Of a stretch of DNA of 54,530 nt, positions 1 through 9,093 are shown one piece after another (positions within the stretch are counted from its first letter, which is position 1; each line of letters starts with the position of its first letter). A model generated the notes under the pieces. That model searched no databases, was not told the origin of the DNA, and saw only the letters and a program-made list of their open reading frames with translations. The stretch is from Herbiconiux sp. (GTDB lineage Bacteria > Actinomycetota > Actinomycetes > Actinomycetales > Microbacteriaceae): positions 1 through 54,530 of the forward strand of contig NZ_SCVE01000009.1 of the NCBI RefSeq assembly GCF_004297105.1, written 5' to 3'. The translations under genes and the position numbers were made by a program.

Positions 1-1254
1 CAGCGCACCGCCCACAGGATCACATCACCCTGGAAATGGCGCCACTTGAAATCCGTCATCGTTCCGTCCGTCCAATCTCCGCCAAGCATGCTCAAGCTTC
101 ACGATTTTTGCAACAGAGCCGACGACACCGCCTACACGCCGAACGGGGGCATTCCCGAGCTGCGCCGCGCGATCGTCGACACGGTCGCCGAGCGCAACGG
201 CATCCGAACGGATGTGGAACGCGTCTGGGTCACGAACGGCGCCACCCAGGGGCTCTATCTCGCGATGTCGCTCGTGCTCGATCCCGGCGACGAGGTGCTC
301 GTGCCGGATCCGGGCTACACGACCTTCACGATGAACGCCCATCTGCTGTCCGCGGTGCCCGTGCCGTACCCGCTCCGCGCGGAGAACGGGTTCGAACCCG
401 ACCTCGAGGAGCTGGGCCGGCTGGTCACCGACCGCACGCGACTGCTGATCGTGAACTCGCCCTCGAACCCGCTCGGGGCGGTCTTCCACCGAGAAACACT
501 GCAGGCGCTGCTCGACTTCGCCCGCGAGCACGACCTCTGGGTCATCAGCGACGAGGTCTACGAGCGCTTCTCCTACGGTTCGCCGCACACGAGTCTGGCA
601 GCGCTCCGGGCGAGCGGCTCGAGCGGGTCGGATGGCGACGACGAGCGTGTACTCACCGTCTTCTCCGCCTCGAAGACCTATGCCCTCACCGGCGCCCGCG
701 TGGGCTGGCTGCTCACGCCGTCGGGCTTCGCGCCGCTGCTCCGCTCGGCGCAGGAGGCCATGATCAGCTGCGTGAACACGCCGGCCCAGCGCGCGGTGGT
801 GGCGGCGCTCACCGGTCCGCAGCACCACGTCGATGTCGCGGCCACCCACTACCGCGACAACCTCCAGGCGGCGACGCACCTGCTCGCCGAACGCGGCATC
901 CGCTACCTCGAGCCGACCGGGGCGTTCTACCTCTGGGTCGACGTCTCGCACTCCACGAACGGCGATGTGGCGGCGTGGGCCGAGCACTTCCTGCTCACGC
1001 AGAAGGTCGCGGTGGCCCCGGGCGCCGCATTCGGGCGCCAGGGCGAGGGGTGGATCCGCCTCTGCGTCGCCGCCTCCCGGGCCGACCTCCTGGAAGGCAT
1101 CCGCCGCCTCCCGGCCCCATCTGCGCCGGCACCGGCCGCTGTGCTTCCGGAGGCTTCCGCTCCCCGGGTCGCCTCGCCGCGCGCCGCCGTCGCGCCGCCC
1201 GAGGCCTCCGGTACCTCCACCGACGGCTCCGCGCCGGAGGCCGGTCGGCCGTGA
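1..1254 (+). CDS. PLP-dependent aminotransferase, class I/II (5' end not resolved)
   Basis: Fold-type I aminotransferase. Visible landmarks are YTPNGG near the start, NGATQG (cofactor phosphate region), NSPSNPLG, SDEVYE and the Schiff-base lysine in SASKTYALTGARVG. The frame is open to the window edge; the first usable start is TTG at 46, but homologues normally have 25-35 more residues ending in a GxPDF-like motif before YTPNGG, so the gene is probably cut by the window. The first ~80 nt do not read like the family in this frame (see findings). The last ~45 residues (from about 1120) are a Pro/Ala/Ser-rich tail outside the fold. The stop overlaps the next start (GTGA, 1251-1254), so it is translationally coupled to the PanE-like gene. 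The substrate cannot be told from sequence; aspartate or aromatic amino acids are family options. Confidence 0.72.
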   Translation, partial: QRTAHRITSPWKWRHLKSVIVPSVQSPPSMLKLHDFCNRADDTAYTPNGGIPELRRAIVDTVAERNGIRTDVERVWVTNGATQGLYLAMSLVLDPGDEVLVPDPGYTTFTMNAHLLSAVPVPYPLRAENGFEPDLEELGRLVTDRTRLLIVNSPSNPLGAVFHRETLQALLDFAREHDLWVISDEVYERFSYGSPHTSLAALRASGSSGSDGDDERVLTVFSASKTYALTGARVGWLLTPSGFAPLLRSAQEAMISCVNTPAQRAVVAALTGPQHHVDVAATHYRDNLQAATHLLAERGIRYLEPTGAFYLWVDVSHSTNGDVAAWAEHFLLTQKVAVAPGAAFGRQGEGWIRLCVAASRADLLEGIRRLPAPSAPAPAAVLPEASAPRVASPRAAVAPPEASGTSTDGSAPEAGRP

Positions 1255-2336
1255 GGATCGCCGTGATCGGTGCCGGCGCGGTCGGCGGAGTGATCGCCGC
1301 CGTCGCCGACCGCGCCGGCTACGAGGTCATGGTGACCGCGCGCGGGGATCAGCTCGAGGCGATCCGGGAACACGGGTTGCATCTCACCGGCGGCTGGGGT
1401 GAGCACACCGCCCGACCCCGTGCATCCGCGACTCTGGGCGGTGACGACCGCGCCGCGGGCAGCGGTCGCCACGGCCGTGGACTCGTCCGCGACGACGGCC
1501 CCGATGCCGGCGGGGGTGACGGTGGCCGCCCCCAGCTCGCCGTGCTCACGGTGAAGGCGCAGGATGCGCGTGCCGCGCTGGCCGAGAACGCGAACGCCCT
1601 GCACGGCGTGCCCCTCGTGGTCGTGCAGAACGGCCTCGGAGGTGCCGACGCGGCGGCGTCTCAGCTCCCCGGCACCCCCGTGATCGGCGGGCTTGCGCTC
1701 TTCGCCGCCTCTTACCTGTCGCCGGGCGAGGTGGCGATCACCACCGCCGAACCCACCTACCTGGGCCGCCTCCCCGGAACCTCTCTCGAGGCCTTCGACC
1801 TCGCCGCCGACACGCTCGGCGGCTTCCTGGAGATCGAGCGAGCACCCAACTTCCTCGGCGCGCAGTGGACGAAGCTGCTCGTGAACCAGGTCAACGCCCT
1901 CCCCGCGATCACGGGACTCTCGGTGCAGCAGACCGTCGCCGACGATGCGCTCCGCGCCGTGCTCACCGCGAGCATGCGCGAGGCCGTGGGCGTGGCCCGC
2001 GCTCGCGGCATCCGCTTCGAACCGCTCCTCGGCCTCGACGACGAAGTGCTCACGCGCCTGGCCGCCGCGACGCCCGCGGCCGCCGAAGACCTCCCGCGGG
2101 CGATGGCGGCTCGAATGGGACCGACGCCGAATCCCGCGTCGACGTTGCAGAGCATCCGTCGTGGTCAGCTCACCGAGATCGACCACCTCAACGGCGCCGT
2201 GGTGGCCGAAGCCGCGAAGGCCGGGCTCGAGGCCCCCGTGAACGCCGCCCTCGTGGCCCTGGTACACGACGTGGAGCGCACCGCCCACTTTCTCACCCCC
2301 GCGGAGGTCACCCGCGCCACCCCGCTCCCGCACTGA
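1251..2336 (+). CDS. 2-dehydropantoate 2-reductase-like oxidoreductase (PanE/ApbA family)
   Basis: 361 residues from a GTG that overlaps the preceding stop. The N-terminus is a Rossmann fold with the GAGAVGG NADP loop at residues 7-13. The C-terminal ketopantoate reductase domain has the catalytic lysine in WTKLLVNQVNALP (K208) and a late NPASTLQS motif. True PanE reduces ketopantoate to pantoate for coenzyme A synthesis, but this superfamily also contains other 2-ketoacid or opine-type reductases. Coupling to an aminotransferase suggests the pair could act in succession on a keto acid; that is inference. Residues ~55-90 are a Gly/Asp/Arg-rich insertion between the NADP loop and the VLTVKAQD strand, absent from typical PanE. 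I give no symbol because the pathway assignment is uncertain. Confidence 0.8.
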   Translation: MRIAVIGAGAVGGVIAAVADRAGYEVMVTARGDQLEAIREHGLHLTGGWGEHTARPRASATLGGDDRAAGSGRHGRGLVRDDGPDAGGGDGGRPQLAVLTVKAQDARAALAENANALHGVPLVVVQNGLGGADAAASQLPGTPVIGGLALFAASYLSPGEVAITTAEPTYLGRLPGTSLEAFDLAADTLGGFLEIERAPNFLGAQWTKLLVNQVNALPAITGLSVQQTVADDALRAVLTASMREAVGVARARGIRFEPLLGLDDEVLTRLAAATPAAAEDLPRAMAARMGPTPNPASTLQSIRRGQLTEIDHLNGAVVAEAAKAGLEAPVNAALVALVHDVERTAHFLTPAEVTRATPLPH

Positions 2337-2349
2337 CCCGCCCGCCCGG

Positions 2350-2410
2350 CGCGGGGTCGCAGAATGTGTCGCCGAATGGCCCGTTGCCCGACACATTCTG
2401 CGACCCCGCG
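2350..2410. terminator. 22-bp perfect inverted repeat between convergent genes
   Basis: Left arm 2350-2371, right arm 2389-2410, 17-nt loop, no mismatch. It lies 13 nt after the PanE-like stop and 14 nt before the end of the oppositely oriented SDR gene, so it is probably a bidirectional terminator. There is no T-run on either side, unlike classical rho-independent terminators. Confidence 0.65.
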
Positions 2411-2424
2411 TGAGTGCGAGCGGG

Positions 2425-3312
2425 TCAGCTCGCGTAGGAACCCGAGCGCAGCTCCTCCAGGAGCGAGGGGCCGTTCGGCTCCCAGCCCAGGTCGATGCGG
2501 GCGGCCGAGCCTGTGGCCTGCTGGTCGAGCAACAGCGCGTCGCCGAAGGCCTCACCCAGGCGTGCGTGCACGTCGGACACCGACGTCGGCGTCACCCGCC
2601 CCTCGAGACCCGCCGCGAGCGACGCGGCCTCGCCCAGCTCGCGCACGGTGGGATTCTGGCCGCTCGCGCCGATGTAGTACGAGCCGCTGTCGGCCAGGTC
2701 GAAGGCGAGGATGTAGAGCTCGGCGAGGTCGTCGACGAACACGGTCGTCCAGTGCTGCTCGCCCGAGCCGATCAGGTCGAGCGAGGGGACCGTGCCCGAC
2801 CCGCGCGACGCATCCTTCACCAGGTTCGGGATGCCGCCCCCGTGTCCGAACACGATGCCGGGCGCGATGATCGTGGTCTTGACCCCGGCGGCCGAGCGCA
2901 CCCGTGCTTCGACGGGCAGGCGCCAGGCGGTGAGGGCCGGCGGATCGAACGGCGACCGCTCGGTGAGATCGGAACCGTTGCCGAAGATCCAGATGCCACC
3001 GGTGTGCACGTAGGGCTTGTCGCTGCCCTCGAGGCCGGCGAAGACGGCGGAGACGAATGCGTCGTCGGTCGGGGCGCTCGTCTCGTCACCCGGGGAAGCC
3101 ACATGGATGACGCCATCGCTCTCGAGGGCGAGGTGCGTCACGATCTCGCGGTCGGTGATGTCGCCGAGCACGGCGGTGGCGCCCAGCGCCTCCACCTCCC
3201 GCGCCTTGTCTTCTGTGCGCACGAGCGCGACGACGTCGCGGCCCTGTGCGCGGAGCTGACGGAGAACTGCGGATCCGATGTAGCCGGTCGCGCCGGTGAG
3301 GAAGATAGCCAT
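2425..3312 (-). CDS. NAD(P)-dependent epimerase/dehydratase, atypical SDR
   Basis: 295 residues starting [22 protein letters not shown] (residues 6-13) is the nucleotide-binding loop of extended SDRs. The start at 3312 puts the loop directly at the N-terminus; 14 more in-frame codons upstream are unlikely to be translated. Later landmarks are [16 protein letters not shown] and [11 protein letters not shown], typical of NmrA/epimerase-like proteins. I see no canonical YxxxK: the equivalent region reads [13 protein letters not shown], so catalysis may differ or be absent. Substrate unknown. It is transcribed against both neighbours, and its promoter must lie in the 80 nt shared with lepA. Confidence 0.8.
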   Translation of the reverse strand: MAIFLTGATGYIGSAVLRQLRAQGRDVVALVRTEDKAREVEALGATAVLGDITDREIVTHLALESDGVIHVASPGDETSAPTDDAFVSAVFAGLEGSDKPYVHTGGIWIFGNGSDLTERSPFDPPALTAWRLPVEARVRSAAGVKTTIIAPGIVFGHGGGIPNLVKDASRGSGTVPSLDLIGSGEQHWTTVFVDDLAELYILAFDLADSGSYYIGASGQNPTVRELGEAASLAAGLEGRVTPTSVSDVHARLGEAFGDALLLDQQATGSAARIDLGWEPNGPSLLEELRSGSYAS

Positions 3313-3391
3313 ACACCGATTCAACCCGGTCGGAGCGTCGGCATTCCAGTACATGGCAGAATGGGACGTCCGATCGAGTCCAGAGGAATGC

Positions 3392-5242
3392 GTGAGCCCC
3401 CAAGCCCTGAAGGCCCTTCAACCGGCCTCCACCGACCCCGCTTCCATCCGCAACTTCTGCATCATCGCGCACATCGACCACGGCAAGTCGACGTTGGCCG
3501 ACCGCATGCTCGGCATCACCGGCATCGTCAGCGACCGCGACATGCGCGCGCAGTACCTCGACCGCATGGACATCGAGCGCGAGCGCGGCATCACCATCAA
3601 GAGCCAGGCCGTGCGCATGCCCTGGGCGCTGAACGGCGAGACCTTCGCCCTCAACATGATCGACACCCCGGGGCACGTCGACTTCTCGTACGAGGTGTCG
3701 AGAAGCCTCGCCGCCTGCGAGGGTGCCATCCTGCTGGTGGATGCGGCGCAGGGTATCGAGGCGCAGACCCTCGCCAACCTCTACCTGGCGCTCGAGAACG
3801 ACCTCACCATCATCCCGGTGCTCAACAAGATCGACCTGCCGGCCGCCGACCCCGACAAGTACGCGAAGGAACTCGCGAGCCTCATCGGGGGCGACCCGAA
3901 CGACGTGCTGCGCGTCTCCGGCAAGACGGGCCTCGGCGTCGAAGACCTCCTCGACCGAGTGGTCGAGCTCATCCCCGCTCCGGTCGGAGATCCGGATGCG
4001 GCGGCCCGCGCCATGATCTTCGACTCCGTCTACGACGCCTACCGTGGCGTCATCACCTACGTGCGCATGATCGACGGCAAGCTGAGCCCCCGCGAGCGCA
4101 TCCAGATGATGTCGACGCGTGCCACCCACGAGATCCTCGAGATCGGGGTCTCGAGCCCCGAGCCCACGCCGTCGAAGGGTCTCGGCGTCGGCGAGGTGGG
4201 CTACCTCATCACCGGCGTGAAAGACGTGCGCCAGTCGAAGGTGGGCGACACCGTCACCACCGCGGCGAAGCCGGCCACCGTCGCGCTGCCCGGCTACACC
4301 GAGCCCCTTCCGATGGTGTTCTCGGGCCTCTACCCGATCGACGGCAGCGACTACCCGGTGCTCCGTGAGGCGCTCGACAAGCTGAAGCTCAGTGACGCGG
4401 CCCTCGTCTACGAGCCCGAGACATCCGTCGCCCTGGGCTTCGGGTTCCGCTGCGGCTTCCTCGGCCTGTTGCACCTCGAGATCATCACCGAGCGCCTCGA
4501 GCGCGAGTTCGACCTCGATCTGATCGCCACGGCCCCCAGCGTGATCTACGAGGTCACCACTGAAGACAAGAAGACCATCACGGTCACGAACCCGAGCGAG
4601 TTCCCGGGCGGCAAGATCCTGAACGTGAAGGAGCCCACGGTCAATGCCGCGATCCTCGCGCCGAAAGACTACGTGGGCACCATCATGGAGCTCTGCCAGA
4701 GCCGCCGCGGCACCCTGCAGGGCATGGACTACCTCGGCGAAGACCGGGTGGAGATCAAGTACACGATGCCGCTCGGCGAGATCGTGTTCGACTTCTTCGA
4801 CAACCTGAAGTCGAAGACGGCGGGCTACGCCTCGCTCGACTACGAGCCCGCCGGCGAGCAGGAGGCCGACCTCGTGAAGGTCGACATCCTGCTGCAGGGC
4901 GAGCAGGTCGACGCGTTCAGCGCGATCGTGCACCGCGACAAGGCCTATGCCTACGGTGTGCTCATGACGGGCCGCCTGCGCGAGCTCATCCCGCGCCAGC
5001 AGTTCGAGGTGCCCATCCAGGCGGCGATCGGCGCCCGCATCATCGCGCGCGAGTCGATCCGCGCCATGCGCAAAGACGTTCTGGCCAAGTGCTACGGCGG
5101 TGACATCAGCCGAAAGCGCAAGCTGCTCGAGAAGCAGAAAGAGGGCAAGAAGCGCATGAAGATGGTGGGCCGCGTCGAGGTTCCCCAGGAGGCCTTCATC
5201 GCCGCGCTCTCGGGCGACGTCGAGAAGAAGGACAAGAAGTGA
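3392..5242 (+). CDS. lepA: Elongation factor 4 (LepA), back-translocating GTPase
   Basis: 616 residues. The G1 loop AHIDHGKST (26-34) is followed by the RGITIKSQ switch I region, DTPGHVDF (G3) and NKIDLP (G4), then EF-G-like domains II, III and V and the LepA-specific C-terminus with [17 protein letters not shown] and [16 protein letters not shown]. LepA binds ribosomes and promotes back-translocation or late 30S assembly. The GTG at 3392 was chosen because it has a GAGG ribosome site ~5 nt upstream and gives the usual short leader before [14 protein letters not shown]; an ATG at 3296 in frame overlaps the divergent SDR start and is unlikely. The stop overlaps the DUF1990 start. Confidence 0.97.
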   Translation: MSPQALKALQPASTDPASIRNFCIIAHIDHGKSTLADRMLGITGIVSDRDMRAQYLDRMDIERERGITIKSQAVRMPWALNGETFALNMIDTPGHVDFSYEVSRSLAACEGAILLVDAAQGIEAQTLANLYLALENDLTIIPVLNKIDLPAADPDKYAKELASLIGGDPNDVLRVSGKTGLGVEDLLDRVVELIPAPVGDPDAAARAMIFDSVYDAYRGVITYVRMIDGKLSPRERIQMMSTRATHEILEIGVSSPEPTPSKGLGVGEVGYLITGVKDVRQSKVGDTVTTAAKPATVALPGYTEPLPMVFSGLYPIDGSDYPVLREALDKLKLSDAALVYEPETSVALGFGFRCGFLGLLHLEIITERLEREFDLDLIATAPSVIYEVTTEDKKTITVTNPSEFPGGKILNVKEPTVNAAILAPKDYVGTIMELCQSRRGTLQGMDYLGEDRVEIKYTMPLGEIVFDFFDNLKSKTAGYASLDYEPAGEQEADLVKVDILLQGEQVDAFSAIVHRDKAYAYGVLMTGRLRELIPRQQFEVPIQAAIGARIIARESIRAMRKDVLAKCYGGDISRKRKLLEKQKEGKKRMKMVGRVEVPQEAFIAALSGDVEKKDKK

Positions 5243-5910
5243 CCGTGGCCGCGCCCCAGCCTGCGCCGGCCGCACCGATCGACACCCCGCTGAGTTACGC
5301 CGCCGTCGGCGCCACACAGGCCGCCGATCTGCTCTACTTCCCGCCGAAGGGGTTCCGCCCGATGGAGCGCCGTGCACGCATCGGCTCGGGTGGCGCCCGC
5401 TTCGAGACCGCGAGCGCCAAGCTCATGGCCTGGGGTGTGCAGCGCGGATCGGGCATCACCGTGGGCGACATCCAGCTTCCCGCGCCCACCGACACAGACT
5501 GGGCCGGGCTCGACTACGACGAGGCCGGCAACCCGCTCGGCCCGCGAGCGGCCGATGCCGAGCAGGGCTACAGCGAAGACGGCACCCCGCTGGTGTCGCC
5601 GGGCGCCACCGCGGTGCTCACCATCCGCGCTCTCGGCCGGCGGTTCACCGCGCCTGTTCGCGTGGTCTACGTGCTCGACGAGCCGCGGCGGCGCGGCTTC
5701 GCCTACGGAACCCTGCCCGGGCATCCGGAGTCGGGCGAAGAGCTCTTCTCGGTCGAGCACCTCTCCGACGATTCGGTGTGGATCGTCATCCGCGCCTTCT
5801 CCCGCCCGAGCACCTGGTTCTACCGCCTCGGCTATCCCGTGCTGCGGGTCATGCAGTGGCGCGCCACGAAGCGGTACCTGCGATCGCTCTCGCCCGCGCG
5901 GGGCGTGTAG
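5239..5910 (+). CDS. DUF1990 family protein
   Basis: 223 residues from a GTG overlapping the lepA stop (GTGA). The pattern [18 protein letters not shown] near residues 35-50, [10 protein letters not shown], a [29 protein letters not shown] region split across residues ~140-165, and [15 protein letters not shown] near the C-terminus match the DUF1990 family, small soluble proteins of unknown function common in actinobacteria. No signal peptide or membrane segment. Its place between lepA and hemW suggests co-transcription but gives no function. Confidence 0.85.
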   Translation: MTVAAPQPAPAAPIDTPLSYAAVGATQAADLLYFPPKGFRPMERRARIGSGGARFETASAKLMAWGVQRGSGITVGDIQLPAPTDTDWAGLDYDEAGNPLGPRAADAEQGYSEDGTPLVSPGATAVLTIRALGRRFTAPVRVVYVLDEPRRRGFAYGTLPGHPESGEELFSVEHLSDDSVWIVIRAFSRPSTWFYRLGYPVLRVMQWRATKRYLRSLSPARGV

Positions 5911-5918
5911 GGCTCGAC

Positions 5919-7139
5919 GTGCACTCCGTGCTCCCCGTGGGAGACCCCGCCCCCGCCGACGGCCTGCTGCCCCTGAGCGGCGCTGTGTCGTCGGTAGGCC
6001 GAGACTTCGGCCTCTACGTGCACGTGCCGTTCTGCCGCGTGCGCTGCGGGTACTGCGACTTCAACACCTACACGGCCACCGAGCTGCGCGGCGCGAAGCA
6101 GAGCGACTACTCCTCGCAGGCGATCGAGGAGATGCGGTTCGCAGCCGGCGTGCTCGAAGCATCCGGAGTCGACCAGCGGATGCTCTCCACCGTCTTCTTC
6201 GGCGGCGGCACCCCCACGCTCCTCCCGGCGAGCCAGCTCGTCGACATGCTGCACGCGGCTCGCGACATCTGGGGCCTGGCTCCGGATGCCGAGATCACCA
6301 CCGAGGCCAACCCCGACTCGGTCGACGCCGCCTACCTGCAGACCCTCGCGGATGCCGGCTTCACCCGCGTGAGCTTCGGCATGCAGTCGGCCGTGCCGAG
6401 TGTGCTGGCCACCCTCGAGCGTACGCACGACCCCGAGCGCATCCCCGATGTCGTGCGCTGGGCGAAGGATGCCGGCGTCCAGGTGAGCCTCGACCTCATC
6501 TACGGCACCCCCGGCGAGACGATCGACGACTGGCAGCGCTCGCTCGACGCCGTGCTGGTCAACGAACCCGACCACGTCTCCGCGTACGCCCTCATCGTCG
6601 AAGACGGAACGAAGCTCGCCCGCCAGATCCGTTCGGGCGTCGTGGCCGAACCGTCCGACGACCTGCAGGCCGACATGTACGAGCGAGCGGATGCAGTGCT
6701 CGCCTCCGCGGGGTACGACTGGTACGAGGTGAGCAACTGGTCGCGCGACGCCTCCACGCGCTCGCGGCACAACCTCGGCTACTGGGTGGGCAACGACTGG
6801 TGGGGCATCGGGCCCGGATCGCACAGCTACGTGGGTGACACCCGGTGGTGGAACGTGAAGCATCCCGCCGCCTACGCTCAGCGCATCGCCGCGGGGGAGT
6901 CGCCCGCCGCCGGCCGCGAGACGATCGATGGCGACATCCGGGAACTCGAGCGGATCCTGCTGCTCGCGCGGGTTCGCGGCGCCCTCCCGGTGCGCACGCT
7001 GGCACCGGAGGCCCGTCAGGAGGTCGCGGGGCTCATCGCCGACGGGCTGATCGACGGCCCGGCAGCCATCCGGGGCTCTCTCGATCTCACCCTGAAGGGC
7101 CGTCTCCTGGCCGACGCGGTGGTACGCCGCCTCACCTGA
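5919..7139 (+). CDS. hemW: HemW-like radical SAM protein (coproporphyrinogen III oxidase-like)
   Basis: 406 residues. The radical SAM cluster motif is C39-R-V-R-C43-G-Y-C46 inside HVPFCRVRCGYCDF, followed by FFGGGTPTLL, TTEANPDS, SFGMQS and DLIYGTPGET, all typical of HemN/HemW. HemW family members bind heme and act as heme chaperones; older annotations call them oxygen-independent coproporphyrinogen oxidases, but the extra N-terminal cysteine of true HemN is absent. The GTG at 5919 has an AGGG site 6 nt upstream and sits 8 nt after the DUF1990 stop. A gene for hrcA follows after the DUF4870 gene, a common actinobacterial order. Confidence 0.92.
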   Translation: MHSVLPVGDPAPADGLLPLSGAVSSVGRDFGLYVHVPFCRVRCGYCDFNTYTATELRGAKQSDYSSQAIEEMRFAAGVLEASGVDQRMLSTVFFGGGTPTLLPASQLVDMLHAARDIWGLAPDAEITTEANPDSVDAAYLQTLADAGFTRVSFGMQSAVPSVLATLERTHDPERIPDVVRWAKDAGVQVSLDLIYGTPGETIDDWQRSLDAVLVNEPDHVSAYALIVEDGTKLARQIRSGVVAEPSDDLQADMYERADAVLASAGYDWYEVSNWSRDASTRSRHNLGYWVGNDWWGIGPGSHSYVGDTRWWNVKHPAAYAQRIAAGESPAAGRETIDGDIRELERILLLARVRGALPVRTLAPEARQEVAGLIADGLIDGPAAIRGSLDLTLKGRLLADAVVRRLT

Positions 7140-7161
7140 CCCGGAACCGCGGGCACAACGA

Positions 7162-7212
7162 CAGACGTCGCGCCGACCCGACCGGTGAGAGCCGAGGTCG
7201 ACGCGACGTCTG
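7162..7212. terminator. Imperfect inverted repeat between hemW and the DUF4870 gene
   Basis: Arms CAGACGTCGCG (7162-7172) and CGCGACGTCTG (7202-7212) are perfect complements; after one mismatch the stem continues with CGACC/GGTCG. It lies between two convergent genes and probably ends both transcripts. No T-run. Confidence 0.6.
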
Positions 7213-7229
7213 CAGAAGTCCGCGAGGTC

Positions 7230-7724
7230 TTACTTGATGAAGCGGAAGTTGAAGAAGTAGCGGTAGGTGCCGCCCTGGTTCACCTTCACGCCCGCGATGA
7301 TCGCGAAGATGAGTCCGATGATCTGCGCGGCCCAGGCGAGGAAGTAGAACAGGAAGCCGATGAAGATGAAGGCCGTGATGGTGCCGATGATGTAGAGGCC
7401 CACCACGAAGATCGCGACCGTGATCTGGAAGTTCAGCGACTCCTTGGCCTCCTGGTTGGTGAGGGGGCCGCGGTCTTTGAAGACCAGCCAGATGATCAGC
7501 GGCGGGATCCAGCCGAGGATTCCGCCGAGCTGGCCGAGGAACGCCCACTGCTTGTCTTCGGCGGGCGACAGCGGCGCGGCAGCGACGGGAGCGCCCTGGT
7601 AGCCGGGGGGAGGAGTCTGCTGGTACCCGGGCGGCGGGGCCTGGTAGCCGGGGGGAGGGGTCTGTCCGGGCGTCGGCTGGCCAGCGGCCGGGTCGTAAGG
7701 CGGTGTTGCGTTGGGGTCGGACAT
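7230..7724 (-). CDS. DUF4870 domain membrane protein with Pro/Gly-rich N-terminus
   Basis: 164 residues. The first ~55 are disordered and Pro/Gly-rich, with the motif PPPGYQ repeated four times in variants. From about residue 60 the sequence DKQWAFLGQLGGILGWIPPLIIW starts the membrane part, with hydrophobic segments around residues 68-82, 98-125 and 128-146, as in DUF4870 (Tic20-like) proteins. The ATG at 7724 has a GAAAGG ribosome site upstream on the minus strand. Function unknown. It is divergent from hrcA; the 287 nt between them hold both promoters. Confidence 0.85.
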   Translation of the reverse strand: MSDPNATPPYDPAAGQPTPGQTPPPGYQAPPPGYQQTPPPGYQGAPVAAAPLSPAEDKQWAFLGQLGGILGWIPPLIIWLVFKDRGPLTNQEAKESLNFQITVAIFVVGLYIIGTITAFIFIGFLFYFLAWAAQIIGLIFAIIAGVKVNQGGTYRYFFNFRFIK

Positions 7725-7920
7725 GATGTGGCGCCTTTCAGACGGGGGGAAGATCCGCTCGGGTCTGCGGCCGGCAGGCACGTCGCGCCTTGGGCCACCT
7801 CGGCGAGGAACCCTACCGGTCGTGCGCGGGCTCGCGCACAGAGACAAGATAGCGCCCGGGCTGGCGTGCGGCAATGATTTTGCCTCAGGGAGTCCGGAAC
7901 CGTGACGCCGTGTTGCGGGA

Positions 7921-7926
7921 TATAAT
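7921..7926 (+). promoter_or_regulatory. -10 hexamer of the hrcA-dnaJ promoter
   Basis: A perfect consensus TATAAT. Its last T is the first base of the CIRCE operator. No convincing -35 hexamer is seen 16-18 nt upstream. The predicted start of transcription lies inside the operator, giving an ~80-nt leader before hrcA. Confidence 0.7.
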
Positions 7927-7952
7927 TGGCACTCCGGAAGCACGAGTGCCAA
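7926..7952 (+). promoter_or_regulatory. CIRCE operator (HrcA-binding inverted repeat)
   Basis: TTGGCACTC-N9-GAGTGCCAA, perfect arms. The universal CIRCE is TTAGCACTC-N9-GAGTGCTAA; here one symmetrical base pair differs (A/T to G/C). It overlaps the -10 end and the transcription start region upstream of hrcA, as expected for HrcA autorepression relieved by heat shock. Confidence 0.93.
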
Positions 7953-8011
7953 AACCGTGGCTCCGGATGTCGGCACATCGGCCGCGGCAGCTCGAGAGGA
8001 TGGTGTTCCTG

Positions 8012-9046
8012 ATGGTCTCAGAACGCAGTCTCGAAGTGCTCCGCGTGATCGTGCAGGACTACGTGGCCTCGCGCGAGCCGGTCGGCTCGAAGAGCATCGC
8101 CGAACGGCACTCCTTCGGGGTCTCGGCGGCCACCATCCGCAACGACATGGCTCTCCTCGAAGAAGAGGAGCTGATCGTCGCCCCCCACACCTCCTCGGGC
8201 CGGGTGCCCACCGACAAGGGCTACCGGCTCTTCGTCGACCACCTCTCCGACCTGCGACCGCTCTCGCCGGCTCAGCGCCACGCCATCGAGACCTTCCTCG
8301 ATTCGTCGGTCGATGTCGACGACGTGCTCGCTCGCACCGTGCGCCTGCTCTCCCAGCTCACCCACCAGGTGGCCCTCGTGCAGTATCCGTTGCGCTCGCA
8401 GGCCCGGGTGCGCCACATCGAGCTCGTGGCCCTGGCGCCGCGCAAGCTGATGACCGTCATCATCACCGACAGCGGCCACGTCGAGCAGCGCATCGTGGAT
8501 GTGCCGGCCGACATCGACGACCAGGTGATCGCCGATCTGCGCGCGAAGTTCAACGAGGCCATCGGCGGCCTCGGTCTCATCGAGGCGGCCGCAGCGCTCG
8601 AGGGCGTCACAGGCCGGTTCACCCCCGAACAGGCCCCCACCGCATCCGTCGTCGCCGCCACCCTGCACGAGCAGGTCTCGGCCAACCGTCAGGAGAAGCT
8701 CCTCATCGCGGGTGCCGCGAACCTGGTGCGCACCGAAGACGACTTCCACGGCAGCATCCTCCCGGTGCTCGAGGCGGTGGAGGAACAGGTGGTGCTGTTA
8801 CGTCTCTTCAGCGAGATGGAGGCCGAGCAGCGCGGCGTGGTGGTGTCGATCGGGCGCGAGAACGAGTCGTTCGGCCTCGGCCAGACCTCGATCCTCGCGT
8901 CGGGCTACTCCGGAATCGGCAACTCCGTCTCGCGTCTCGGCGTGCTCGGCCCGACCCGCATGGACTACTCGAGCAACATCTCGGCAGTGCGCGCCGTGGC
9001 GCGCTACCTGTCCCGCACCCTGGGGGAGTCCGGCAGCGCCAGCTGA
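8012..9046 (+). CDS. hrcA: Heat-inducible transcription repressor HrcA
   Basis: 344 residues. The N-terminal winged helix includes [24 protein letters not shown], followed by [10 protein letters not shown] and the conserved [14 protein letters not shown] turn; the GAF-like and dimer domain has NFTPEQ-like and late LGPTRMDYS motifs. HrcA binds CIRCE and needs GroEL for activity. The ATG at 8012 gives the usual MVSERxLEVLR start; an in-frame ATG at 8000 sits on the GAGAGG ribosome site itself and is less likely. The CIRCE element lies 60 nt upstream. dnaJ follows after 47 nt, so both are controlled by HrcA. Confidence 0.96.
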   Translation: MVSERSLEVLRVIVQDYVASREPVGSKSIAERHSFGVSAATIRNDMALLEEEELIVAPHTSSGRVPTDKGYRLFVDHLSDLRPLSPAQRHAIETFLDSSVDVDDVLARTVRLLSQLTHQVALVQYPLRSQARVRHIELVALAPRKLMTVIITDSGHVEQRIVDVPADIDDQVIADLRAKFNEAIGGLGLIEAAAALEGVTGRFTPEQAPTASVVAATLHEQVSANRQEKLLIAGAANLVRTEDDFHGSILPVLEAVEEQVVLLRLFSEMEAEQRGVVVSIGRENESFGLGQTSILASGYSGIGNSVSRLGVLGPTRMDYSSNISAVRAVARYLSRTLGESGSAS

Positions 9047-9093
9047 CCGGCATCCCACCCGAATCCAGACCCAATCCGAAGGAGAAGCCCCTG

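Noticed and set aside
2350..2410. Long inverted repeats as mobile elements or MITEs
   Set aside because: The different copies share no common arm sequence, have no target duplications visible, and all sit just after stop codons.
3086..5377. Very long open frame on the minus strand over lepA (and similar ones over most genes)
   Set aside because: High-GC codon bias of the plus-strand gene leaves few antisense stops; the frames have no recognisable domains, ribosome sites or plausible composition.
8000..8011. ATG 8000 as the start of hrcA
   Set aside because: It overlaps the GAGAGG ribosome site; HrcA homologues start at the equivalent of MVSER.
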